This document shows positions 1 to 5,763 of a DNA stretch of 12,715 nucleotides, piece by piece (the stretch's first letter is position 1; each line of letters begins with the position of its first letter). Position numbers and translations under genes: made by a program. This DNA comes from Planctomycetes bacterium UBA1662 (GTDB lineage: Bacteria; Planctomycetota; UBA8108): assembly GCA_002320775.1 (NCBI GenBank), contig DCKY01000030.1, positions 15,282-27,996 of the forward strand, in the 5' to 3' direction. Below the pieces are notes generated by a model that worked only from the letters and a program-made list of their open reading frames with translations, was not told where the DNA came from and searched no databases.

Positions 1-584
1 GCCGCCGGATCTTTCGGTTTGACGGGAGCGGGTTTTTCCTCGGGCGCGCCACTGATCATGGCGACGAGATTCTCAGTAGCGACGGCTTTAGGGTCGCACA
101 GGAGGTCGCTGCAGGCCATGTAGCTCAGGGCGACCTTAACCTCGAGCTTTCCCGCCGGCGCGTTCTGCGGTACCACGAAGCCCTGGCGGATCTTCCCCTT
201 GCCTTCAAGTGTCAGGTGGGTCTCCGGCTCGTCAAAGAGTTCGAGCACCTTCTTTTTCGGTGCCGGGTAGATGAGCTTTTTATCGAGCTTCGTTTCAGCG
301 GCCCCGCTTCCCGTGAAGCTGATCTTCATAGAGGTCGGCAGCCCCGTGCTGGCGGTATGTTCGGGTGCGTAGATATACCATCCCTTCGTGGTCTGGTAGG
401 AGGCGACGATCTCGCCACGTGCTCCCGGGGCGAGCTTCGCTGGCTCGATGGTGATCTTCCAGCTTGCGTGTTCCTTGTCGCCTCCCTGGCTTGGCACCAG
501 GTCGAATTGGGCTCCGGCGAGGGCCGGTATGGCCATGAAAAGGGGAAGGAGAACAGCTGCAAGCATCAGCCGCTTGTGTTTCAT
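1..584 (-). CDS. DsbD-like thiol:disulfide interchange protein, N-terminal part (cut by window edge)
   Basis: Reading the minus strand from ATG at 584 gives 194 uninterrupted codons running off the left edge, so only the N-terminus is visible. Residues 1-23 form a signal peptide: basic MKHKR, a hydrophobic core, and an ALA cleavage site before GAQ. Residues about 40-178 resemble the DsbD N-terminal (DsbD-alpha, 'DsbC' PF11412-type) domain, with the GWYIYAPE...GLPT segment at 68-83 and a cysteine pair C158/C163 in MACSDLLCDP. In this family the pair receives electrons from the membrane domain and passes them to periplasmic thiol proteins. A Pro/Lys-rich stretch (181-194) looks like a linker to a following domain, presumably the DsbD membrane domain, which is not visible. 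A GGGAGA ribosome site lies about 7 bases before the ATG. It is transcribed divergently from the thioredoxin gene. The domain assignment is fairly sure; full DsbD architecture is inferred. Confidence 0.82.
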   Translation of the reverse strand, partial: MKHKRLMLAAVLLPLFMAIPALAGAQFDLVPSQGGDKEHASWKITIEPAKLAPGARGEIVASYQTTKGWYIYAPEHTASTGLPTSMKISFTGSGAAETKLDKKLIYPAPKKKVLELFDEPETHLTLEGKGKIRQGFVVPQNAPAGKLEVKVALSYMACSDLLCDPKAVATENLVAMISGAPEEKPAPVKPKDPA

Positions 585-623
585 AAAGCTTCTCCCGGTT
601 TGTCTCTGATATGTTGCAGGTCT

Positions 624-644
624 GCGGGATTGTATTGACCCCGC
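624..644 (-). repeat. Inverted repeat in the leader of the dsbD-like gene
   Basis: GCGGG at 624-628 pairs with CCCGC at 640-644 across an 11-base AT-rich loop. If the minus-strand promoter at 652-679 is real, this lies at or just after the transcription start, so it could be an operator or a small leader hairpin. A 5-bp stem can easily arise by chance. Confidence 0.25.
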
Positions 645-651
645 GAAAATT

Positions 652-679
652 ATTTTAGAGCCCATACGGTAGCTGTCCA
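652..679 (-). promoter_or_regulatory. Sigma-70-like promoter for the dsbD-like gene
   Basis: On the minus strand TGGACA (complement of 674-679, 5/6 match to TTGACA) is followed after 16 bases by TAAAAT (complement of 652-657, 5/6 match to TATAAT). Transcription would start near 645, giving a leader of about 60 bases to the ATG at 584. Position and direction fit the divergent gene. This is consensus matching only. Confidence 0.5.
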
Positions 680-766
680 TTCAGATCAGGTAAAAACCTC
701 CCCTGCCTGGACTGGAGAGTTTCAATGAAGTGTAAAATTGCGCTCCAGAATCTCCCGCACTCAGGG

Positions 767-807
767 CCGCTTCGTCTATAATACGCGCCCCGTGAAGTCC
801 GAAGCGG
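767..807 (+). promoter_or_regulatory. Perfect TATAAT -10 box inside an 8-bp inverted repeat (candidate operator)
   Basis: TATAAT at 777-782 matches the sigma-70 -10 consensus exactly, but no TTGACA-like hexamer sits 16-18 bases upstream. It is enclosed by a perfect inverted repeat: CCGCTTCG at 767-774 and CGAAGCGG at 800-807. The half-site centres are 33 bases apart, about three helical turns, so both would face the same side of the DNA. Transcription would begin near 789, about 118 bases before the thioredoxin start. A repressor binding both arms would cover the -10 box and the start site. The promoter and operator roles are inferred from geometry. Confidence 0.42.
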
Positions 808-825
808 AGGCGGTAATCGTCTTTG

Positions 826-863
826 CCGGCTGGTTGAGCCAGGGTGGCTCGGTTGGTTTCCGG
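826..863 (+). other. Possible RNA hairpin in the thioredoxin leader
   Basis: GAGCCA (836-841) and TGGCTC (845-850) form a perfect 6-bp stem with a GGG loop. As RNA the stem can extend through five G-U wobble pairs (831-835 with 851-855) and a C-G pair (830/856). CCGG (826-829) can then pair with CCGG (860-863), leaving a three-base bulge. It sits in the presumed leader about 30 bases before the ribosome site. No U-tract follows, so it does not look like an intrinsic terminator. Many wobble pairs make it weaker than its length suggests. Confidence 0.3.
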
Positions 864-893
864 GGGTCCTGATGCAGATATAGATTCCAATTG

Positions 894-900
894 AAAGGAG
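894..900 (+). promoter_or_regulatory. Ribosome binding site fixing the GTG start of thioredoxin
   Basis: AAAGGAG lies six bases before the GTG at 907. This strong, well-spaced site supports GTG as the true start of the thioredoxin gene. Confidence 0.75.
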
Positions 901-906
901 AGTGCC

Positions 907-1224
907 GTGGCCCTTGAATTTGATGACAGTAATTTTGAAGCGGAAGTCCTGAATTCAGAGACCCCGGTGGTGGTTGACTTCAGCGCGACCTGGTGTGGCC
1001 CCTGCCAACAGCTTGCCCCGATTATCGACGAGCTGGCTGGAGACTATGAAGGTCGGGTCAAGATTGGCAAGGTGGATATCGACAACGCCCAGTCCACCGC
1101 CGCCGCCTATGGCATCATGTCGGTCCCCTGTGTCCTTTATTTCAAGGGAGGCGAGAAGGTTGACCAGGACATCGGTCTGAATCCGAAGTCGGTCTACCAG
1201 GAGAAGATCGACGGCCTGCTATGA
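907..1224 (+). CDS. trxA: Thioredoxin
   Basis: This 105-residue protein is a single thioredoxin domain of normal length. It is a cytoplasmic disulfide reductase with no signal peptide. The active site WCGPC lies at residues 29-33 (C30, C33), preceded by VVVDFSAT, with the usual buried Asp in VDF. The cis-proline loop reads SVPC (72-75), so the residue after cis-Pro74 is cysteine where thioredoxins usually have threonine. The C-terminal strand carries the expected FKGGEKVDQDIG. The GTG start at 907 is supported by AAAGGAG six bases upstream. Its stop overlaps the next gene's ATG by four bases (ATGA, 1221-1224), so the two are probably translationally coupled. The opposite gene encodes a DsbD-like protein, a family normally fed electrons by cytoplasmic thioredoxin. 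The symbol is by family; it may be a paralogue of a housekeeping trxA elsewhere. Confidence 0.93.
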   Translation: MALEFDDSNFEAEVLNSETPVVVDFSATWCGPCQQLAPIIDELAGDYEGRVKIGKVDIDNAQSTAAAYGIMSVPCVLYFKGGEKVDQDIGLNPKSVYQEKIDGLL

Positions 1225-1571
1225 GCATCCTGGATGAGCACTTCCGCAATCCTTCGAATGCAGGGGTCCTTGAAGATGCCGATTTGCGCGTGGAGGTTGA
1301 AAACCCCGTGTGCGGAGATCTTCTAAGGCTCTTTATCGCGCGGGATGAGGAGGGGCTTGTCAGGGAGGCGAGGTTCCAGGTCTACGGTTGTCCGGCGGCC
1401 ATCGGTGTCGGCTCGTTGTTGACCGAGCTGGTCTCCGGAAAAAGCCGGGAAGAGGTCCGGGAACTGGACCGGGAAAAAATCGAAGCAATGACCGGCGGAC
1501 TGCCTGATGATAAAGAACATGCCATCGTGCTGGCGGTGGATGCCCTGAAGCAGCTCGACGGTGACTGGTGA
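1221..1571 (+). CDS. IscU/NifU N-terminal-type Fe-S scaffold-like protein, third ligand cysteine missing
   Basis: The 116-residue protein aligns over its whole length with IscU and NifU N-terminal domains, which hold a nascent Fe-S cluster on three cysteines before transfer. It opens with the family start ILDEHFRNPSNAG, has NPVCGD (C31, D33), then RFQVYGCPAAIGVGS (C57), then LVSGKS. The third site, usually HC in a KxHC-like motif, reads EHAIVLAVDAL: His100 is kept but the cysteine is alanine (A101). There is no other cysteine in the protein. It may therefore be a modified scaffold, a carrier, or a sulfur- or iron-handling paralogue rather than classical IscU. It overlaps the thioredoxin gene by four bases, implying coupled translation. 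No cysteine desulfurase, HscA/B or ferredoxin gene is nearby, unlike isc operons. The family is sure; the function is not. Confidence 0.88.
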   Translation: MSILDEHFRNPSNAGVLEDADLRVEVENPVCGDLLRLFIARDEEGLVREARFQVYGCPAAIGVGSLLTELVSGKSREEVRELDREKIEAMTGGLPDDKEHAIVLAVDALKQLDGDW

Positions 1572-1606
1572 TCAGCATTGGTGACGGGCGTAAAAAGTTC
1601 GATATG

Positions 1607-1614
1607 AAAAGGGG
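1607..1614 (+). promoter_or_regulatory. Ribosome binding site deciding the tyrS start
   Basis: AAAAGGGG abuts the in-frame ATG at 1615, leaving no spacer, but lies six bases before the in-frame GTG at 1621. The spacing favours GTG 1621, which also gives a natural TyrRS N-terminus. Confidence 0.55.
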
Positions 1615-1620
1615 ATGCGA

Positions 1621-2886
1621 GTGAGTGGTTTTCTCGACACCCTGCGGGAGCGGGGTTTCATAGAACAGACAACGGATGAAGCCGCGCTGGAGAAGCTCTT
1701 CGGCGAGGGAGGGAATACCGTACCCGCCTACATTGGCTTTGATCCATCCTCGAGCAGCCTGCATGTCGGGAGCCTTGTTCCCATCATGGCGCTCGTGCAC
1801 CTGCAGCGGGCCGGGCATCGTCCCATCGCGCTGGTGGGCGGCGGAACCGGGCGGGTCGGCGATCCAAGCGGCAAGACCGAGATGCGGAAGATGCTCGGCG
1901 AGGACAGCGTCGATGAGAATCTACAGGGAATTCGTAACCAGCTCTCCCGCTTTCTGGAATTGTGCGAACCCGGCGACGAGCAGGCCGGCGGCAGCGCCGG
2001 TTTCGCGGTGGATAACGCCGATTGGCTCCTCGAGCTCAACTATGTCGATTTTCTTCGGGATATCGGGCGCCATTTCAGTGTCAACCGGATGCTCAGCGCC
2101 GAGAGCGTCAAGCTGAGGATCGATTCCGAGAGCGGACTGTCCTTTCTCGAGTTCAACTACAGCATTCTCCAGGCCTACGACTTTCTCGTTCTGAACCAGC
2201 GTCATGGCTGCCAGGTACAGATGGGCGGCAGCGACCAATGGGGAAATATCGTAGCCGGGATAGATCTCATCCGGCGGGTTGATGGGAACCAGGCCTACGG
2301 GATCACCTTTCCCCTCATCACCACGGCCAGCGGCGCGAAGATGGGGAAGACCGAGGCCGGCGCGGTCTGGCTCGATGCCGAGCGCACCAGTTCCTATGAC
2401 TATTACCAGTTCTGGATCAATACGGACGACCGCGATGTCGGTCGATTCCTGCGGCTCTTTACGCTTCTTCCTGTGGAGGAGGTCGCGGCGCTGGAGGCTC
2501 TTGAGGGGGCGGACATCCGCCAGGCGAAGCAGACCCTGGCTCTCGAAGCGACGGCCCTGAACCATGGCCGGGAGGCCGCGGAGCAGGCGGCAGAGGCCGC
2601 CAAGGCTCTCTTCTCCAAGGAGGGAGGGGGAGGAGGCTCGGTTCCAACCTACGAAGTGGGCGCCGCCGACCTCGAGGCGGGAGTCCCCGTAGTCCAGCTG
2701 TTCAACGATTGCGGGCTTTGTGATTCCAAGGGAGCCGCAAGACGGCTGGCGCGACAGGGCGGGCTCTACGTCAATGATGAAAAAGTTGAAGAAGACAGGG
2801 TGCTGACTTCCTCCGACCTCGTTGATGACTGTATCATGCTCCGGGCGGGTAAGAAGAAACACAGGCGAATCGAGGTGTCCTCATGA
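1621..2886 (+). CDS. tyrS: Tyrosyl-tRNA synthetase
   Basis: This class I enzyme charges tRNA-Tyr with tyrosine in the cytoplasm. From GTG 1621 it has 421 residues, normal for bacterial TyrRS. Visible landmarks are YIGFDP (37-42) for substrate binding, the HIGH-type motif as HVGS (48-51), GGGTGRVGDPSGK (73-85), the tyrosine-site YSILQAYD (Y180, Q184, D187), QMGGSDQWGNI (200-210), and a KMSKS-type motif as KMGKT (240-244), close to the E. coli KFGKT. A glycine linker (GGGGGS, 335-340) leads to a C-terminal S4-like RNA-binding domain (about 355-415) ending in a basic tail. An ATG at 1615 would add two residues, but the ribosome site then has no spacing. It follows the scaffold gene by 49 bases, and its TGA overlaps the next ATG by four bases. 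Confidence 0.96.
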   Translation: MSGFLDTLRERGFIEQTTDEAALEKLFGEGGNTVPAYIGFDPSSSSLHVGSLVPIMALVHLQRAGHRPIALVGGGTGRVGDPSGKTEMRKMLGEDSVDENLQGIRNQLSRFLELCEPGDEQAGGSAGFAVDNADWLLELNYVDFLRDIGRHFSVNRMLSAESVKLRIDSESGLSFLEFNYSILQAYDFLVLNQRHGCQVQMGGSDQWGNIVAGIDLIRRVDGNQAYGITFPLITTASGAKMGKTEAGAVWLDAERTSSYDYYQFWINTDDRDVGRFLRLFTLLPVEEVAALEALEGADIRQAKQTLALEATALNHGREAAEQAAEAAKALFSKEGGGGGSVPTYEVGAADLEAGVPVVQLFNDCGLCDSKGAARRLARQGGLYVNDEKVEEDRVLTSSDLVDDCIMLRAGKKKHRRIEVSS

Positions 2887-4136
2887 CGTTGAAGTTGAAG
2901 AATTCTCTTGGCGGAGCCCTCGAAGATTTTCTCTCGCTGGAACCCAGAAAGGTGCGCATGTACCACTGCGGTCCGACCGTCAACCAGCCGATTCACATCG
3001 GCAAGTTCCGCTCCTACCTGCTGGCTGATGTTCTGCGTCGCCACCTCGAGCGTTCCGGCTACGAGGTCCTGCAGGTGATGAACCTGACGGATGTCGGTCA
3101 CCTCAACGAGTTTGAAGAGGATGTCGTAGAGATCGCCGCCGGACGGGCTGGCGGCTACGCCTGGGAGCTGGCGGAAAATGAGATGAGGCTTTTTCATGCC
3201 GATCGCCGGGCGCTTGGAATTCGCGGAGCGCATGAATATCCCAAGGCCCGTGAGCATGTCGAAGAGATGATTGAAACAATTCGCCTGCTCGAGGAGGCTG
3301 GCGCCACCTACGTCGAGGGTGGAAATCTCTACCTGGACATCACCCGCTACGAGAATCTGGGCTGCCTCTGCGGCAGCACTCCAGCAGAGATAGCAGAGCT
3401 CCAGGATGGCTCGAAGACTACCGAGGGAGCCCAGAAGCGGAATCCTCTCGACATCGATCTCTGGCGCACAGATGAGCTGCACCAGATGCGCTGGGAGAGT
3501 CCCTGGGGCAGCGGCTTTCCGGGCTGGCATGTCGAGTGCGTGGCGATGAGCAGGAAATACCTCGGGGAGCACTTCGACATTCACACCGGGGCGGATGACA
3601 ACCTCAATCCCCATCATGAGTTCGAGATGGCCCAGGCTGCCGTTCTTGCAGGGGAAGGCGACGAACGCGAACCGCTGGCCCACTACTGGCTCCACAGCGG
3701 CTCCGTCAGCGTTGAGGGGCAGGCCATGAGCAAGTCCAATGGCAATATCGTTCCGGTGAGGGAACTGCTGGAGTCGGGAATCCGGGGGAAGGTGGTTCGC
3801 GTAGCCCTGCTCTCGGAACATTATCGTGACAACCTTGATTTCGGCGAGGCTGCTCTCGACAAGGCCAGCGAGGCAGTCAATGTCATTCTCGGTTTTCGCG
3901 ATCACCTGAGCAGCCAGGTCTCCGATGACACCCCGGATCCGGAAGCTTCCGTGGCGGGCTGGATTACGGACACCGATACTTCCTTCACGGCCGCCCTGGA
4001 TGAAGACCTCGACTATTGGAAGGCCATCTCGATTGTGGTCAAAGCGCTCAGCTCTCTCGAAGCGGACACGGTGGGTTCACCTGCGCAGGCGCTAGATGCC
4101 CTCGGAGACTGGGATCGGGTTCTCGGGATCCTCTGA
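2883..4136 (+). CDS. Divergent, short cysteinyl-tRNA synthetase-like protein
   Basis: The 417-residue class I synthetase belongs to the CysRS family. All four zinc-site positions are kept: C29, C219 (GWHVEC), H244 and E248 (PHHEFE), with the E. coli spacing. YHCGPTV (27-33) and WESPWG (205-210) are also typical. Departures: the HIGH motif reads HIGK (38-41); KMSKS reads AMSKS (281-285), losing the first lysine; and the usual TDIDDKIIKRA stretch is replaced by TDVGHLNEFEEDVVEIA (from 69). I recall a 'TDVGHL' subtype of CysRS annotations, but cannot verify it here. The protein ends at a DALR-like helical region (DALGDWDRVLGIL), so the roughly 45-60-residue C-terminal anticodon-binding domain of E. 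coli-type CysRS (461 aa) is absent. It may be the cell's CysRS, or a paralogue ligating cysteine to something else, as MshC does. It overlaps tyrS by four bases and is last in its operon. Confidence 0.88.
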   Translation: MTLKLKNSLGGALEDFLSLEPRKVRMYHCGPTVNQPIHIGKFRSYLLADVLRRHLERSGYEVLQVMNLTDVGHLNEFEEDVVEIAAGRAGGYAWELAENEMRLFHADRRALGIRGAHEYPKAREHVEEMIETIRLLEEAGATYVEGGNLYLDITRYENLGCLCGSTPAEIAELQDGSKTTEGAQKRNPLDIDLWRTDELHQMRWESPWGSGFPGWHVECVAMSRKYLGEHFDIHTGADDNLNPHHEFEMAQAAVLAGEGDEREPLAHYWLHSGSVSVEGQAMSKSNGNIVPVRELLESGIRGKVVRVALLSEHYRDNLDFGEAALDKASEAVNVILGFRDHLSSQVSDDTPDPEASVAGWITDTDTSFTAALDEDLDYWKAISIVVKALSSLEADTVGSPAQALDALGDWDRVLGIL

Positions 4137-4159
4137 GAGCAGGGCGCCCCGCCCCGCTC
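4137..4159. terminator. Hairpin between convergent cysS-like gene and nuoN
   Basis: A 10-base stem with one A/C mismatch (GAGCAGGGCG, 4137-4146, against CGCCCCGCTC, 4150-4159) encloses a CCC loop. It starts right after the plus-strand stop and ends on the last base of the nuoN stop codon. On the plus strand TATTT follows, a weak U-tract; on the minus strand there is none. It fills the 22-base gap between two convergent operons and probably serves as a terminator or transcript-end barrier, more clearly for the plus strand. Confidence 0.45.
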
Positions 4160-5751
4160 TATTTCCCAAGCGCCTTGATGAGTGATCCGAATTCGAGGTC
4201 GGGGAAGAGGCCCAGGATGACAAGAGCCACGGCCGCGGCGGTGATCACCAGCCCGCTGGCAAGGCTGGAGTCGGGGTCCGCGTCGAGCTCTTCTTCCGCC
4301 GGCCGCATGTAAATATTCACCACGAGTCTCAGGTAGAAGTAGAGTGAAACGATCGAGGCCAGGATGCCTGTGAGCGCGAGCCAGGTATGCCCGCCGGCAA
4401 TCGCGGCGCGGAAGATGTACAGCTTGGCCCAGAAGCCCGCGGTCGGAGGGATTCCGGCGAAGGAGACCAGGATAACCAGGAGGCAGAGGGCCAGGGCGGG
4501 GCGGCTGGTAGAGAGCCCCCTGTAGTCCTCGAAAAGCTCCCGGTCCTTTCCGTCCCGTCCCATATACCCCAGCAGGGTAAAGACGGCAATCGACATGAGC
4601 GTGTAGGGCAGGAGATAGAAGATCACCGCATCGGGAGCGAGCTCGCCTCCAGGCCCGAGCGCCGCTACGATTCCCACCAGCAGGTAGCCGGTATGGCCGA
4701 TGGCGGAATAGGCGAGCATTCTCTTGACGCTGTTCTGCATGAGAGCGACGAGGTTGCCGAATAGCATGGTCGCGATCGCCAGCAGGCTCAACACGGAGCT
4801 GAGGATCTCTGTGACCGAGGCTGTCCCCGCTTCACCTGCGGGTTCCGCGGCCAGCAGCAGGAACCTCAGCAGCACCGCGATCGCTGCGCTCTTCACAGTG
4901 ACTGACATGAACCCGGTCGCGACCGAAGGGGCGGCCTCGTAGGCGTCCGGAAGCCAGCTGTGGAAAGGGAAGGCTCCGACCTTGAAACCCATACCTACAA
5001 CGGTCAGGGCCATTCCAGCCAGCAGGAGTGAGCGGTCGGCCTCTCCTCCGGCGATGCTCTTCGCGATCTCCTGGAGCTCGAGCTCTCCCGTCGCTCCGAA
5101 GACGAGGGTGAGGCCGAAGAGCAGGAAGCCGCTCGAGAATGAGCCGAGGATGAAGTATTTCAGGCCTCCCTCCACGCTTCGGCGGGAATCTCTCAGATAG
5201 CTTGTCAGCAGGTAGGCCGCCATCGACAGGGTCTCCACGGCGAGGAAGAGCATGATGAGATTGTTGGCCTGTACGAAGAGGAGCATCGAGGCGGCGGCGT
5301 AATGCACCAGGCAGTGGAATTCCCCATGCTCGGCATCGAAGCGCTTGAGGTAATCGATGGCGGCCAGCAGGGAGAAGAAGGTGCCGAGAATGATGATGAG
5401 GCTGACGGCGCTCGAGAAGGAGTCTACCCGGATGTAGTTCTGGAAGGCGAGGGATGGGTCTGCCTGCTCCATCGAGGCGCAGGCGCAGGCTCCGGCGACC
5501 ACGGTTCCCAGCAGGCCGAGGAAGTTGATCGCAGTGCTCAGAGAGGAGCGGTTTTTTCTCGTTTCATCCGTATGTGAGAGTCCGCGGGTGAAGCAGTCGA
5601 GCATCAACAGGAGCGTGCCCGTCGCGATGAAGACGAGGGCGGGAAGAATCGCCTGGAAATCGCCGGCGGAAACCAGCCCGGGAGAAATCTCGGCAGCCGC
5701 GCTCTGGCCGAGGCTCAGCTTTGACTGCAGGAATGTGGGTATGTGGTCCAT
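4159..5751 (-). CDS. nuoN: NADH:quinone oxidoreductase subunit N
   Basis: This membrane subunit is one of three antiporter-like proton channels of complex I. The 530-residue protein is strongly hydrophobic with about 14 helices. Charged channel residues are in place: E173 in AVETLSM, K198 in GGLKYF, K257 in GFKVGAFPFHSWLPDAYEAAP, K287 in VKSA and K443 in FWAKLYIF, corresponding to E133, K158, K217, K247 and K395 of E. coli NuoN. It is longer than E. coli NuoN (485 residues), mainly through about 25-30 extra residues before the first membrane helix. AGGAG sits about nine bases before the ATG and overlaps the nuoM stop, 12 bases away, supporting this start. It is the last gene of the operon. 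Confidence 0.97.
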   Translation of the reverse strand: MDHIPTFLQSKLSLGQSAAAEISPGLVSAGDFQAILPALVFIATGTLLLMLDCFTRGLSHTDETRKNRSSLSTAINFLGLLGTVVAGACACASMEQADPSLAFQNYIRVDSFSSAVSLIIILGTFFSLLAAIDYLKRFDAEHGEFHCLVHYAAASMLLFVQANNLIMLFLAVETLSMAAYLLTSYLRDSRRSVEGGLKYFILGSFSSGFLLFGLTLVFGATGELELQEIAKSIAGGEADRSLLLAGMALTVVGMGFKVGAFPFHSWLPDAYEAAPSVATGFMSVTVKSAAIAVLLRFLLLAAEPAGEAGTASVTEILSSVLSLLAIATMLFGNLVALMQNSVKRMLAYSAIGHTGYLLVGIVAALGPGGELAPDAVIFYLLPYTLMSIAVFTLLGYMGRDGKDRELFEDYRGLSTSRPALALCLLVILVSFAGIPPTAGFWAKLYIFRAAIAGGHTWLALTGILASIVSLYFYLRLVVNIYMRPAEEELDADPDSSLASGLVITAAAVALVILGLFPDLEFGSLIKALGK

Positions 5752-5763
5752 CGTCTCGTTCTC

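Larger units (their letters stand above)
585..906. other. Divergent intergenic region between the dsbD-like and thioredoxin genes
   Basis: No convincing gene lies in these 322 bases. The region holds a minus-strand promoter-like pair (652-679), a GCGGG/CCCGC inverted repeat (624-644), a plus-strand TATAAT (777-782) inside a perfect 8-bp inverted repeat (767-807), and a hairpin (826-863) before the thioredoxin ribosome site. A further repeat, CTGGAG (712-717) / CTCCAG (743-748), is also present. The region is locally more AT-rich than the neighbouring genes around 640-740. Confidence 0.7.

Noticed and set aside
216..638. 140-codon plus-strand frame at the left end
   Set aside because: Mostly antisense to the dsbD-like gene, which has a signal peptide, a family domain and a ribosome site.
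836..875. tRNA-like string (GGTGGCTCGGTTGGTTT) in the thioredoxin leader
   Set aside because: It resembles a tRNA D-arm, but there is no matching GAGC strand, anticodon stem, T-arm or acceptor before the thioredoxin start.
681..890. 69-codon minus-strand frame in the intergenic region
   Set aside because: No recognisable domain or good ribosome site; it overlaps the promoter and hairpin signals of the thioredoxin leader.
2766..3905. Minus-strand open frame (379 codons) opposite the cysS-like gene
   Set aside because: Antisense to a clear CysRS-family gene with intact zinc and catalytic motifs; the antisense product matches no family I know.
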